DNA of 54,342 bases, from NCBI GenBank assembly GCA_009840175.1, contig VXOI01000267.1, positions 1-54,342 on the forward strand, given 5' to 3'. Positions 31,585 to 40,676 of the stretch are shown here, piece by piece (the stretch's first letter is position 1; the number at the start of each line of letters is the position of its first letter). This DNA is from Chloroflexota bacterium. Lineage in GTDB: Bacteria; Chloroflexota; Dehalococcoidia; Lucifugimonadales; UBA3495. Under the pieces are notes generated by a model. The model was given only the letters and a program-made list of their open reading frames with translations, ran no database searches and was not told the DNA's origin. Position numbers and translations under genes: made by a program.

Positions 31585-32667
31585 TTAGTTGAGGTGCGCC
31601 ACCTTCGGGGCCACCTGCTCCATCAGGAGTTGCTGCGAACGCTGCACCAGCGTATGGTCGTCGGGGTCCATGGTGATTCCCAGCAGGGTCCCGAACCCGC
31701 CGGTTTCCTCGTAAGTCTGTTCGATCTTCTCGACCACTTCCGACGGGTCGCCGACTATCCAGATGTTCTCCATCATGTAGTCAACGGTGACGTCTTCATC
31801 GGCCATACCCGGATCGTTCTTGAGGTGGCCGAGTATGCCGCCGGCCTGGCGGTTCTTCCACTGGTGTTCCTCGAAGGGCTTGCCGAGAACGATGCGGGCC
31901 TCCTCGCGGGCCGACTCCGGCGTCTCACCGACGTAGATATCCCGACCCAGGCGCAGCTCGCTGCGATTGGCGACACGGCCCGCGCTGGCGGCGCCCTGCT
32001 CGCAGGTGTGCCACAGGTCGGGAACGAAGCGGTTTGGCAGATTGGTCATGGGAATCCAGCCCTTCTCGCCGGCCATGCGGATGGTCTCGGTGTTGGGGGA
32101 TGAAGCGGCCACGCCGATGGGCGGGTGCGGCTGCTGGTAAGGCTTGAAGTAGAGACGGCGTCCCAGCTCAGCCATCTCTTCGGGCGCATGAACCTGGTAA
32201 TGTTTGCCTTCGTAGCCGAACTTGCCGCTGTCGGCGTTCTCCCACAGGCCGAGCACGACTTCCAGGGCCTCCCGGCCCCGCTCGCGCACATCGTCCATGC
32301 TGTCATATTCGACGCCATAGAGTTGCAGGTCGGTGGGCAATGACCGTAGGCCGATGCCCCAGTAGAAACGCCCCCTGGCCATGTGGTCCAGCATGGCAAT
32401 GCGGTGGGCGGTGTCCACCGGATGATGCAGCGGCAGCATGGTGACGCCCGTCGCAAGGATGATGTTCTCCGTAAGGGCCAGCGCCTGAGCGATAATGAGC
32501 TCCGGCACTGGAGCGTTCTCCCAAGTCTCGGTGATGTGCTCGCCCACCCACGCTTCCCGGACACCCAGCTTGTCGGCTTGGACAATAAGCTCAACGTCTC
32601 GGTCGTAGGAGTCCGACGGCGACCGGCGCGGGGGATGCAAAGGCATCATAAACAATCCAAATTCCAT
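31585..32667 (-). CDS. LLM-class FMN-dependent oxidoreductase
   Basis: A luciferase-like monooxygenase of 360 residues. Landmarks are EFGLFMMPLHPP, EAWVGEHI, NIILATGVTMLPLHHPVDTAHRIAMLDHMARGRFYWGIG and IWIVGDPSEVVEKI. The N-terminal part resembles long-chain alkane or salicylate-type LLM enzymes. It should use reduced FMN supplied by a reductase. It lies 64 bases after the SMP-30 gene and 20 before the CMD gene, in one probable operon. The substrate is unknown. Confidence 0.9.
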   Translation of the reverse strand: MEFGLFMMPLHPPRRSPSDSYDRDVELIVQADKLGVREAWVGEHITETWENAPVPELIIAQALALTENIILATGVTMLPLHHPVDTAHRIAMLDHMARGRFYWGIGLRSLPTDLQLYGVEYDSMDDVRERGREALEVVLGLWENADSGKFGYEGKHYQVHAPEEMAELGRRLYFKPYQQPHPPIGVAASSPNTETIRMAGEKGWIPMTNLPNRFVPDLWHTCEQGAASAGRVANRSELRLGRDIYVGETPESAREEARIVLGKPFEEHQWKNRQAGGILGHLKNDPGMADEDVTVDYMMENIWIVGDPSEVVEKIEQTYEETGGFGTLLGITMDPDDHTLVQRSQQLLMEQVAPKVAHLN

Positions 32668-32731
32668 TGGGGTTCCTCCCGTTTTCCATTAGAGTTTGCC
32701 GGTATAAGTATCCAGCTTAGGCCATGTTCAA

Positions 32732-33640
32732 CTATGGCTTGGGCGTGGGCACCGGGATGCCGGGGATGTTGACACGCACTGACCAGAGCCTGTCCCAACT
32801 GGTAAAGTACAGCGTCTTCCAGTCGCCGCCGCCGAAGCACATATTCGTGTGCAGTGGCGCACCCGTCTCGATACTGCCCAAGTGCTTCCCGGATGGGTCA
32901 ATTATCCAGATGCCGCCCGAGCCGCCAACATACACGTTGCCCTCGACATCCACCTTCATCCCGTCGGGGATGCCGGGACGCTCGCCCAGGTTGTGGCTGA
33001 ATATGCGGCTGGTGGCCAGCGCCAGCGTCCCATTCGGCTGCATATCGAAGGCCCGCAGGTGTCCGAGCCGCGAGTCAATGACGTACAGAACGCTCTCATC
33101 GGGATTGAACGCCAGCCCGTTCGGACCCACGTAATCCCGCACAAGCAGCGTAATCGTCCCCAAGTCCGGCGAAACACGATAGACGCCAGGGAAGTTGAGG
33201 TCGAACTGCGTTTGCGCCGGCATTCCAGCGTTGGGGTCGGTGAAGTATATCGCGCCGTCCGACTTCACCACCACGTCGTTGGGGCGGTTCAGCGGGCGGC
33301 CCTGAAAGCTGTTGGCGACTACGGTGATGCTGCCGTCCGGTTCTACCCTTGAAACCCGGCGGCCGTCATGCTCGCAGGCCATGAGGCGGCCCTGGGGGTC
33401 TCGGGTCAGGCCGTTGGCGCGGTTGGTGGGTTCACTGAAAACCGACACCCCTTCGCCTTCGGTCCACTTCATCCGGCGGTTGTTGTGGATGTCGCTGAAC
33501 AGCAGATAATTGCCTTCCTGCCACCACACCGGGCCCTCCGCCGGCCCCTGTTGTCCTCCGAAGCCGCCAGCTAACTCGTTGATCGGCTGCGAGGTCGAGA
33601 TTATCCGCTCAAGCGCGTCGTCATGCGCCACGATAGGCAT
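32732..33640 (-). CDS. SMP-30/gluconolactonase-like protein
   Basis: A six-bladed beta-propeller of 302 residues, the SMP-30/LRE lactonase family. Candidate metal ligands are the glutamate of QGPAEGPVWW, the asparagine of RPNDVVV, the asparagine in VGPNGLAFNPD and the aspartate of IPDGMKVD. These enzymes hydrolyse sugar or aromatic lactones. It has no signal peptide. It lies between the cupin and LLM genes on the minus strand. The pairing with a CMD-domain protein supports a lactone substrate; which one is unknown. Confidence 0.88.
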   Translation of the reverse strand: MPIVAHDDALERIISTSQPINELAGGFGGQQGPAEGPVWWQEGNYLLFSDIHNNRRMKWTEGEGVSVFSEPTNRANGLTRDPQGRLMACEHDGRRVSRVEPDGSITVVANSFQGRPLNRPNDVVVKSDGAIYFTDPNAGMPAQTQFDLNFPGVYRVSPDLGTITLLVRDYVGPNGLAFNPDESVLYVIDSRLGHLRAFDMQPNGTLALATSRIFSHNLGERPGIPDGMKVDVEGNVYVGGSGGIWIIDPSGKHLGSIETGAPLHTNMCFGGGDWKTLYFTSWDRLWSVRVNIPGIPVPTPKP

Positions 33641-33715
33641 GATTTCCCTCCGACTCTTTCCTTGGATTGGATATCTTCACCCATACTCTCTCACTCTGGG
33701 AGAAAGAACCTTCTG

Positions 33716-34054
33716 CTAATCGGATAGCGGAATGGTCGCGGTGACCCTCGGTTTGTCGCCCACAGCACGAGTGGTGTGGCCCTGACCGGTCAGGTCTTCA
33801 GCCAGAGTGGCGTGTCCTGGACCGAAACGGTGCACCGTTCCATCGCCCAACCCAATCTCCACCTCACCCTGCACAGTGATGACGAACTGGCGGCGTGGCG
33901 CGTTGTGCCAGTCGCTGAAGTAGCCGGGCTCTACGGTACGGAATACGATCCCGGTGGTCGATTGCAGGGATGTCAGCTCGGCGTGGGATTCCGGGCTCAT
34001 CTCTTCGATGTGAGTCTGTCCATCGTCGCCGGTATAAAGTCGGATGATGCTCAT
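33716..34054 (-). CDS. Cupin-domain protein
   Basis: A 112-residue cupin. The motif 1 equivalent is SDWHNAPRRQFVITVQGEVEIGLGDG and motif 2 is GHATLAEDLTGQGHTTRAVG. This is a divergent small barrel in which metal ligands are less clear than in the cupin at 6421. The frame is open further upstream, but GGAGAGAA precedes the ATG at 34054, so that start is used. It is the first gene of the catabolic cassette that continues with the SMP-30, LLM and CMD genes. Confidence 0.8.
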   Translation of the reverse strand: MSIIRLYTGDDGQTHIEEMSPESHAELTSLQSTTGIVFRTVEPGYFSDWHNAPRRQFVITVQGEVEIGLGDGTVHRFGPGHATLAEDLTGQGHTTRAVGDKPRVTATIPLSD

Positions 34055-34190
34055 TTTCTCTCCAACGCAATCCCAGAGTATTGTAATCCCATAGAATTTT
34101 CGCCAGTGTAGCCGCACCGGGGCCGGGCGTCAAAAGCAAGGCGGCCACGGCCCCGCCAAGCCGTGGCCGATCACGTTCAGCAATTCCGAA

Positions 34191-35381
34191 CTACTGAGAG
34201 GCCTGAAGCACTTCCTCAACGGTGCCGTGCATCCGGTCGTCGCCGCCGAAGGCTGCGCCGGAATTACCGGTGAGGAACTTCTCAAGGGCCAGGTCGTAAA
34301 TGGTATCAGGAAATGGAATGTATCCCGTGTCGCTGATCAGGTCCCGGTTGGCCGCGCCAAGGTAGAACTCAATGAAGGCCCGGAGGTGTTCTTCTTCCAA
34401 CGCGCTCTTCGCAACGTAGATGAAGACAGGGCGGGACAGCGGCGAGTAGGTGCCGTTGTTGATGGTCTCGTCGGTGGGGGTGATACAGCCCTCTCCGCCG
34501 TCAATCGCCACCAGCTTCAGCCGGTCAGCGTTTTCGGAGTAGTAGGCATAACCGAAGTAACCCAGCGCGCCCGGGTCACCGGAGATGCCGGTCACCAGCA
34601 CATTGTCATCCTCGCTGGGCAGGAAGTCGCCCCGGGAAGCCTGGGACTCGCCGTTCACTGTCTCTGTGAAGTAATCAAAGGTGCCGGAGTCCACACCGGG
34701 GGCGTACAGCCGGATGTCTTCGTCCGGCCACCCGGCCCGGACCTGGCTCCACTTCGTTACCACGCCCTCGGCCTCGGGCGCCCAGACGGTGTGCAGTTCG
34801 TCAACCGTCATGCACTCCACGAAGTCGTTGGCCGGGTTGACCATGACGCTGAGGCCGTCAATGGCTACTGGAATCTCGATGAACTCGATTCCGGCCTCGA
34901 CGCAGAGGTCTACCTCCGACTGCTTGATTGGCCGCGAGGCGTCGGAGATATGGGTCTCGCCAGCGCAGAACTTCTTGAAGCCCCCGCCGGTGCCCGACAC
35001 GCCTACGGTTATCCTGACATTACCGCCAGTGGACTTGCCAAACTCTTCAGCCATGGCCTCGGTGATAGGGAACACCGTACTGGAGCCATCTATACTTATA
35101 TCTCCAGACAGCTGGGCCACTCTCTCAGGGGCCGTAGTGGGCGCGGGCGTTTGAGCGGGTTGCTGCTGCCGGGTTCCGGCGCTGCCGGACGGAGCCGTCG
35201 TTGTGGCAGGCTGGGCCTGGGTCGCCGTGGTAGCCGCCGGAGCGGAAGTGGCAGCAGGGGCCGATGTGTCCGCTCCATCATCGCCGCCGCAGCCCACGAC
35301 GGCCAGCGCCAAGAGACCTGCCAACAGCAGGACAAGAGGAGCCAGAAAACGATGAGGAACCTGAATCAGATTGAGGCGCAT
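34191..35381 (-). CDS. pstS: PstS-like phosphate-binding lipoprotein
   Basis: A 396-residue phosphate receptor: lipobox ALAVVGC (Cys31), a 60-residue linker rich in Ala, Thr, Gln and Pro, then the PstS domain. Phosphate-binding segments are [25 protein letters not shown] and [14 protein letters not shown]. It would deliver phosphate to a PstCAB importer, but no pstCAB, phoU or phoBR genes are near, so it is a stand-alone receptor or belongs to a distant operon. AAGGA precedes the ATG. It is followed by a cupin gene after 136 bases on the same strand. Confidence 0.92.
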   Translation of the reverse strand: MRLNLIQVPHRFLAPLVLLLAGLLALAVVGCGGDDGADTSAPAATSAPAATTATQAQPATTTAPSGSAGTRQQQPAQTPAPTTAPERVAQLSGDISIDGSSTVFPITEAMAEEFGKSTGGNVRITVGVSGTGGGFKKFCAGETHISDASRPIKQSEVDLCVEAGIEFIEIPVAIDGLSVMVNPANDFVECMTVDELHTVWAPEAEGVVTKWSQVRAGWPDEDIRLYAPGVDSGTFDYFTETVNGESQASRGDFLPSEDDNVLVTGISGDPGALGYFGYAYYSENADRLKLVAIDGGEGCITPTDETINNGTYSPLSRPVFIYVAKSALEEEHLRAFIEFYLGAANRDLISDTGYIPFPDTIYDLALEKFLTGNSGAAFGGDDRMHGTVEEVLQASQ

Positions 35382-35761
35382 CTATCCTTCATCCTCCGAT
35401 GAAAGTGTTGTGACGTTTCCGGATGGACCCAGTAAAGCTACGACCAATCCTCGTTTGCCAGAGGACAAACGCCACCGGAGAAAAGCAGCCGCATCTCGCA
35501 GGTTGGTAGCGTCATGGCCGAATGGCGGCGCCTCTGTGGGCACACTCCCAAAGTTGATTGGCCGGGATATCCAAACGTTCTTTCGGGAGCGTCTGGCAGG
35601 GCCGGTCCCGGCCGAAGCCAAAAATAGGCCCCGAATGAATCGGGGCCAATACTGCGGAACTGATATGTCGGGGAGACAAGGCATGTCAACGCCGGGGGAA
35701 AAATAAAGCCTCTGATGGGTAGAGGCTTTATTTTGCCTAGTGATATCAAACCCGATGTTTC
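35382..35761. other. Gene-poor interval with two hairpins (380 bases)
   Basis: No gene is supported. It holds a GGCCCCGA/TCGGGGCC hairpin (35627-35647) and, next to the end of the ATPase gene, the strong terminator at 35701-35733. The remaining sequence should contain the pstS promoter, but none is clear. Confidence 0.55.
35701..35733 (-). terminator. Strong terminator of the orphan Opp ATPase operon
   Basis: A perfect 13-base stem AAATAAAGCCTCT/AGAGGCTTTATTT with loop GATGGGT. On the minus strand a T run follows, so it ends the operon coming from 37751. A-T symmetry makes it work in both directions. Confidence 0.8.
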
Positions 35762-36730
35762 CTAATAAAGGTGGCAGCTCACTATGTGACCGCTGCCGAC
35801 ATCCTTTTGGACTGGCTCCTCCACGGAGCAGCGGTCCATGGCAAATGGGCATCTTGGGTGGAATCTGCACCCGGACGGAGGATTGATGGGCGACGGCACC
35901 TCGCCCTGAAGCACGATCTCCTCACGCTCCACGTCGGGGTGCGAGGGCAAAGCCGCCGAGAACAGCGCCTTAGTGTAAGGGTGCAAGGGATTTTCGTACA
36001 ACTCCTCGGTGGGGCTGTACTCTACGATCTGCCCCAGGTACATCACCGCCGTCTGGTGCGCCATGTAACGCACGGTGGCGAGGTTGTGCGCGACCAGCAG
36101 GTAGGCCACTCCGGTCTCCTGCTGCAAGTCAACCAGCAGATTCATCACCTGGGCGCGGATAGACACGTCGAGAGCGGAGACCGGCTCGTCGAGAATTATC
36201 AGCTTGGGGTAGGACGCCAAGGCGCTCGCAACTGCAACCCTCTGGCGCTGGCCGCCGCTGAACTCGTGGGGGTAGAGGTCGGCTTGGGCCTTCCTGAGGC
36301 CGACCTGGTTCATCACCTCTTCCACCCGGTCGTCCCGCTCCTGGTTGGTGACATCGCGGTTGACCACCAGGGCCTCCGACACTATGTCCCGAACGCGCAT
36401 CCGGGGACTCAACGACGACCAGGGGTCCTGGAAAACGGCCTGGACCTGGGTGCGGTACTCCTTGAGTTCCGGGCCTCGGAAGTCCTTGATGTCCTTTCCG
36501 TCAAGGTAAATGTTGCCTTCAGTAGGCTCTTCAAGACGCAACACCAGCTTGGACGTGGTGGTCTTGCCGCATCCCGACTCGCCGACCAAGCCCAGCGTCT
36601 CTCCCTCATTTATGGCGAAGTTGATCCCGTCTACCGCCTGCACGTGGCCGACAGTTTTCATCAAGATCAGCCCCTTGGTAACGGGGAAATACTTTGTCAG
36701 ATTTTCCGCCCGCAGCAATTCCGTGGGCAT
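35762..36730 (-). CDS. Orphan Opp/Dpp ATP-binding protein, F type
   Basis: A 322-residue ATPase closely similar to that at 25570-26571. It has Walker A GESGCGKTT (50-58), SGGQRQRVAVA, LIILDEP and LLVAHNLAT, and the C-terminal Cys region (GCRFHPRCPFAMDRCSVEEP). The frame is open far upstream, but GGGAG lies before the ATG at 36730, which is 5 bases from the stop of the preceding gene. No permease or receptor gene accompanies the pair. It may serve permeases encoded elsewhere, for example with the receptor at 23147. Confidence 0.92.
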   Translation of the reverse strand: MPTELLRAENLTKYFPVTKGLILMKTVGHVQAVDGINFAINEGETLGLVGESGCGKTTTSKLVLRLEEPTEGNIYLDGKDIKDFRGPELKEYRTQVQAVFQDPWSSLSPRMRVRDIVSEALVVNRDVTNQERDDRVEEVMNQVGLRKAQADLYPHEFSGGQRQRVAVASALASYPKLIILDEPVSALDVSIRAQVMNLLVDLQQETGVAYLLVAHNLATVRYMAHQTAVMYLGQIVEYSPTEELYENPLHPYTKALFSAALPSHPDVEREEIVLQGEVPSPINPPSGCRFHPRCPFAMDRCSVEEPVQKDVGSGHIVSCHLY

Positions 36731-36734
36731 AGGA

Positions 36735-37751
36735 TTACTCCCTCTGTCCGGCCAAGGCGGGTTGAGACCAGGAAGGATCAAGCATCCAGCAATTGGCAGT
36801 GTGCCCCTGTTTGACGTTAGTGACTGCCGGGTAGTCCCGCCGGCAAATATCCTGAGCGTGCTGACAACGCTCGGCGAACCGGCAGCCTTCGGGCAGGTCG
36901 TATAGGGCCGGGGGCTGCCCTTCAATGGCGTATAGCCGGTCGGTTCTCTCCATCTGGGGCACCGAGGCCATCAGTGTCTGGGTGTAAGGGTGTTGCGGAT
37001 TGTTGAACAGGTCCCGCACACCGGCGTCTTCCACCACCCGGCCCGCATACATCACGGCCACCCGGTCACACATCCGGGCAACGATGCCGAAGTCGTGGGT
37101 GATGAAAATAATGGCAAGCCCGGTCTCGGCCTGGATTTCCTTCAACAGGCGCAGATACTGGAGCTGGATGGTAACGTCGAGCGCCGTAGTCGGCTCGTCG
37201 GCGATGATGACCTTGGGAGCGCAGGAAATTGCGATGGCGCCGATTACGCGCTGCTTCATTCCGCCGCTCATCTGGTGGGGAAAGTCTTCCATCCGCCGCT
37301 CGGGCGCAGCCACGCGAACGCCGCGAAGGGCATCTACGGCGCGATTCACCAGTTCCTTGCGTCCGCCGGACTGGTGGATACCCAGCGCCTCCAGAATCTG
37401 GTTCCCGATAGTAAACACCGGGTTCAGGGAGGTCTGGGGGTCCTGCAAAATCATGGAGATTTTGCGTCCGCGAATCTGGCGCATTTCCTTGTCAGTCTTC
37501 TCGACCAGGTTCTCACCGTCAAGAATAATCTCACCGGAAACAATGCGCGCAGCAGGACGAGGGATGAGGCGGAGGAGGGAGAGGGCGGTCATCGTCTTGC
37601 CGCAGCCGGACTCTCCCACGATGCCCAGAGTCTCGCCCTCACGAAGCGAGAAGCTCACCCCATCAACCGCCTTCGTGGTTCCCCAGCGGTTGAAGAAGTA
37701 AGTATGGAGGTCTTTTACCTCCAGAACCGTGTCGCCAAAGTTAGAAGCGAT
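36735..37751 (-). CDS. Orphan Opp/Dpp ATP-binding protein, D type, with unusual start
   Basis: A 338-residue ATPase paralogous to that at 26562-27590: GESGCGKTMT (Walker A), [30 protein letters not shown] and FITHDFG. The first ATG/GTG in frame is the GTG at 37658, in the middle of the nucleotide-binding domain. The reading frame continues upstream with family sequence (DTVLEVKDLHTYFFNRWGTTKAVDGVSF) as far as codon 37751, which is ATC, preceded by AGAGGTGAT. The protein therefore probably starts at ATC, or at an ATG mutated to ATC. It forms an operon with the F-type gene; a TTGACA box lies upstream. Confidence 0.85.
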   Translation of the reverse strand: MASNFGDTVLEVKDLHTYFFNRWGTTKAVDGVSFSLREGETLGIVGESGCGKTMTALSLLRLIPRPAARIVSGEIILDGENLVEKTDKEMRQIRGRKISMILQDPQTSLNPVFTIGNQILEALGIHQSGGRKELVNRAVDALRGVRVAAPERRMEDFPHQMSGGMKQRVIGAIAISCAPKVIIADEPTTALDVTIQLQYLRLLKEIQAETGLAIIFITHDFGIVARMCDRVAVMYAGRVVEDAGVRDLFNNPQHPYTQTLMASVPQMERTDRLYAIEGQPPALYDLPEGCRFAERCQHAQDICRRDYPAVTNVKQGHTANCWMLDPSWSQPALAGQRE

Positions 37752-37843
37752 GGGATCACCTCTTGCCTTGTCGATTCCTGGTTCCCAGCGGTATGCTGTG
37801 TAATTTCAGGCCGTTGAGACCCTTCATCCAACAGTTGTGGATT

Positions 37844-37872
37844 AGTTAACACTAGGCTGGAATCCATGTCAA
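37844..37872 (-). promoter_or_regulatory. Promoter of the orphan ATPase operon
   Basis: On the minus strand there is a perfect TTGACA, a 17-base spacer and TTAACT, with TG directly before the -10 element. The -10 match is modest. Confidence 0.5.
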
Positions 37873-38299
37873 GCGTCTGGCCGAGGCTGACAGGGCAATC
37901 GCATTTGGCCTGAAAGATTCGGGGCCGGAACCTGCCCAAGCGTCAGGGGGAAGGAGATGCGGGAAAAGTGGGACTGAATTTTTCCCATCTTGTCTCGTCT
38001 GTTCCCATTTTTTCCCGTCCCGGAGGCGGATTCAAAGCTGAATTCATGCCCTTCGGGCGTGTCCCCGGCAGAAATTTTGATTCCGGTGCCATTGTCTCCC
38101 GTTTCGTCCCATTCCTGACGCTCCGGCCGGGGCGGATATGCCGGGGCGGCCATCACGCCGGGGTAAGGGCCTGGGGGCTTCAAGGGTTCCAGGAACAATG
38201 GTAACGAGGCGTCGCCAGACTTGGCAAGAGCGTAATGTCACTGGGCTGTCCTAATGCGATTGCCCTGCCGAGGCTGAACTGAAATATCCCGGCACCAGG

Positions 38300-38328
38300 A
38301 TGACAAGCGGCCAGGCGGGCCATATAAT
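38300..38328 (+). promoter_or_regulatory. Promoter of the VOC gene
   Basis: ATGACA (38300-38305, five of six bases) and TATAAT (38323-38328) with a 17-base spacer, 82 bases before the ATG. Confidence 0.65.
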
Positions 38329-38410
38329 GCCAGTAAAACAGGCGAGCGCCCTGAGTCAATTGGGGAGCTGCTCTCAGCCGGTCAAAGGGCCACAATTGAG
38401 GAGGCCGAAT

Positions 38411-38848
38411 ATGGCTACCCAGACAAAGTTTGAAGTCGTGACCCAACCCCTCGTCAAAATAACCGAGATGGACCATATCGTTCTCCGAACCCGCGACGTG
38501 GAGGAATCCCTCCGCTTCTACACCGAGGTCCTCGGCTTGCAGGCCGAGCGCGTGGAGCAGTGGCGGGCTGGTGAGGTACGCTTCCCTTCGGCCCGGCTGA
38601 ACCCTGACACCATCATTGACTTCTTCGCCTCCGACAACATTCCGGCGGACAAGGACGACGCCAGGAACCAGGACCACTTCTGCATGGTCATTGACTACAC
38701 CGACATGGAAGAGTTGAAGGCCCATTTCGAGGCCATCGGCGTGGAGATACAGGCCGGGCCCGGCAAGCGCTGGGGTTCCCACGGCGACGGCATCTCCCTT
38801 TACATCTATGATCCCGACGACAACGTGGTCGAGCTGCGGCACTACTAG
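38411..38848 (+). CDS. VOC (glyoxalase/extradiol dioxygenase) family protein
   Basis: A single VOC domain of 145 residues, with two beta-alpha-beta-beta-beta halves: EMDHIVLRTRDVEESLRFYTEVLGLQ (His22 as metal-ligand candidate) and FCMVIDYTDMEELKAHFEAIGVEI..GDGISLYIYDPDDNVVELRHY (Glu ligand in VVEL). GAGGAGG precedes the ATG at 38411, which decides the start over the longer frame. VOC enzymes include lyases, epimerases, dioxygenases and resistance proteins; the exact role is unknown. It stands alone, and the palindrome after it probably terminates it. Confidence 0.88.
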   Translation: MATQTKFEVVTQPLVKITEMDHIVLRTRDVEESLRFYTEVLGLQAERVEQWRAGEVRFPSARLNPDTIIDFFASDNIPADKDDARNQDHFCMVIDYTDMEELKAHFEAIGVEIQAGPGKRWGSHGDGISLYIYDPDDNVVELRHY

Positions 38849-38881
38849 ACCGCCAACAACCACACGGTCTGGAAGAGACGT

Positions 38882-38906
38882 AGGGGCGGGTTTGAAACCC
38901 GCCCCT
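38882..38906 (+). terminator. Type-G palindrome acting as terminator
   Basis: AGGGGCGGGTTT-G-AAACCCGCCCCT, a perfect 12-base inverted repeat followed by TGTTGTT. It ends transcription of the VOC gene and lies next to a type-A repeat. Confidence 0.65.
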
Positions 38907-38928
38907 GTTGTTATCCAATGGTCAGAGA

Positions 38929-38964
38929 CGCCCTCACCCTAACCCTCTCCCAGAGGGAGAGGGG
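38929..38964. repeat. Type-A repeat
   Basis: A complete copy: CCCTCACCCTAACCCTCTCCC, loop AGA, GGGAGAGGGGA. It lies 10 bases from the stop of the GMC oxidoreductase gene on the minus strand. Confidence 0.85.
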
Positions 38965-38973
38965 ATACAAGAA

Positions 38974-40518
38974 CTACTCCGTCTGCTGGATGATCCAGTC
39001 GGCGACGCGCTCACCGATCATGATAGTGGTCAGATTGGTGTTGGCGCGAATGACGTCAGGCATTACCGAGGCGTCTGCAACCCGAAGGTTCTCGATACCG
39101 TGGACGCGACCGAATTGGTCTACCACTGCCATCGGGTCGCTGGCAGGGCCCATCTTGCAGGTGCCGGAAAGATGCTGGCCGATATCCACCGTCTCCAGCA
39201 TCCAGGCGTCCAGCGCGTCATCGGACTCGATTTCCTCGCGGGTAGGAGAAATGGCATCCTCGACAATGTCCCTGAAAGATTCATGCTCCATGAACTGGAA
39301 GGACATCCGCACCGCCTCGCGCATACGTTCGCGGTCGACTTCCTCCTCGAGGTGACGGCAGTTGATGTCGGGGTTGTCGCCGGGCGTTGTGGAGCGCAGT
39401 CTTATCTCGCCGGAACTCTTGGCCAGCTCCAGGATGCAGGTGAAGCGAATGCCTTCCTCGGCATAGGGGTCGCCGCCGAGCGGCGTAGAGAAGGACGACG
39501 GCAGAATCTGCATATCGTTTCGCAGGTCGGAGCCTGTCGCCGTGTAGCGCAGCACCGTCTGGATGCGCGGCGCGTCGGGGTCCAGAGGAAAGTCCGGCTT
39601 GGTCTTGACGCGGACAGCGCACAGGGGATGGTCGCGGAGGTTCTGACCCACGCCCGGCAGGTCCTTGACCACCGGCACCCCCATTTCCTGCAAATGGCCC
39701 GCCGGGCCCACGCCGGAGAGCATCAGGATTTGCGGCGACGCCACAGCCCCGGCGCTGAGGACCACCTGCTCGCTCTCGACAGTAAAGGTCTCGCCGCCGC
39801 TCTCGACCTCGACTCCGCAGGCGCGCGCGCCGTCGAAAAGGATGCGACGCACCAGCACGTTGCCGCGGATAGTGAAGTTCAGGCGATGCCGGTTGTTGGT
39901 GATGTACGTCAGCGCAGTGCTCATCCGCACGCCGTTGGGGTTGTTCATCGGAAGCGGGCCGACCCCGCTGGAATCGGGATGGTTGTGGTCATATACCTCG
40001 GCATACCCTGACGACATCGCCGACACATGGAACGCCTCTGCCAGCGGCAGCCACGCTTCGCGCTTGTGGCGGCGCACCGGCACCGGACCGTCGAAACCGT
40101 GGAAGTCGTCAACTATATCGGTGTCGGTTTCCAGCTTGCGGAAGTATGGCAGGCACTTTACGAAGGACCACTCGTCGTTGCCCCACTCGGCCCAACTGTC
40201 GTAGTCCTCCGGGACGCCGCGCAGGAACACCTGCCCGTTGATGGCGCTGGTGCCGCCCACCACTTTGCCCCGAGGAACCACCACATCTTCAGAGCGCGTC
40301 GCGCTGCCCTTGCCGGTGAAGGACCAGTTGTGCGGCGCGCCCATTTCCGACGCCCGGGGCGCATAACCGAACTTCAGGTCGTCGGGCGTCTGCTCCAAAT
40401 CAACATAGTCCGGCCCGGCCTCCAGCAGCAGCACCGAGCGGTTGGGGTCTTCGGCGAGCCGGGTGGCCAGTGCGCCACCGCCTGAGCCGGCTCCTATTAC
40501 GATTACGTCGTATTTCAT
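38974..40518 (-). CDS. GMC-family FAD oxidoreductase (choline-dehydrogenase-like)
   Basis: A GMC oxidoreductase of 514 residues with the FAD dinucleotide motif GAGSGGG (9-15) and LLLEAG, the GMC signature 1 at GKVVGGTSAINGQVFLRG, signature 2 at SAGAVASPQILMLSGVGP, and the C-terminal catalytic histidine in IGQHLSGTCKMG. ANTNLTTIMIGERVAD is the family end. These enzymes oxidise primary or secondary alcohols, passing electrons to O2, quinone or a cytochrome. It would act on an alcohol made by the neighbouring hydrolases. It has no signal peptide. Confidence 0.93.
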   Translation of the reverse strand: MKYDVIVIGAGSGGGALATRLAEDPNRSVLLLEAGPDYVDLEQTPDDLKFGYAPRASEMGAPHNWSFTGKGSATRSEDVVVPRGKVVGGTSAINGQVFLRGVPEDYDSWAEWGNDEWSFVKCLPYFRKLETDTDIVDDFHGFDGPVPVRRHKREAWLPLAEAFHVSAMSSGYAEVYDHNHPDSSGVGPLPMNNPNGVRMSTALTYITNNRHRLNFTIRGNVLVRRILFDGARACGVEVESGGETFTVESEQVVLSAGAVASPQILMLSGVGPAGHLQEMGVPVVKDLPGVGQNLRDHPLCAVRVKTKPDFPLDPDAPRIQTVLRYTATGSDLRNDMQILPSSFSTPLGGDPYAEEGIRFTCILELAKSSGEIRLRSTTPGDNPDINCRHLEEEVDRERMREAVRMSFQFMEHESFRDIVEDAISPTREEIESDDALDAWMLETVDIGQHLSGTCKMGPASDPMAVVDQFGRVHGIENLRVADASVMPDVIRANTNLTTIMIGERVADWIIQQTE

Positions 40519-40550
40519 CGCGTCCTCCGGTTTTTTGTCTGAATCGGGAT

Positions 40551-40676
40551 AGGAGTTACGCAGTTGACTGCTTTGTCACTCTGAGCGAAGCGAAGAGTCC
40601 TATCTCCGCAGACAGGGATTCTTCGCTTCGCTCAGAATGACAGGGCTGGACGGATGTTTTCAACTGCGCAACTCCT
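40551..40676. mobile_element. MITE-like palindromic element nested in a type-B repeat
   Basis: A 126-base element with terminal inverted repeats AGGAGTTACGCAGTTGA and TCAACTGCGCAACTCCT (16 of 17 match). It encloses a second inverted repeat (CTCTGAGCGAAGCGAAGAGTCC against GGATTCTTCGCTTCGCTCAGA, about 40578-40642). The flanks, GTCTGAATCGGGAT on the left and TTCAGGATTGGGGGATT on the right, join into a type-B repeat, so this element appears to have inserted into one. It has no coding capacity. Confidence 0.75.

Larger units (their letters stand above)
37752..38410. other. Gene-poor interval (659 bases)
   Basis: No gene is supported; a 109-codon minus-strand frame (37869-38198) has no family character. 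It holds the promoter of the orphan ATPase operon (37844-37872), a string of T-rich segments (37979-38026, TTTTTCCC repeated) and the promoter of the VOC gene (38300-38328). Confidence 0.55.

Noticed and set aside
37869-38198. Minus-strand frame of 109 codons in the long gap before the VOC gene
   Set aside because: It is low-complexity and charged, with no start signal and no family.
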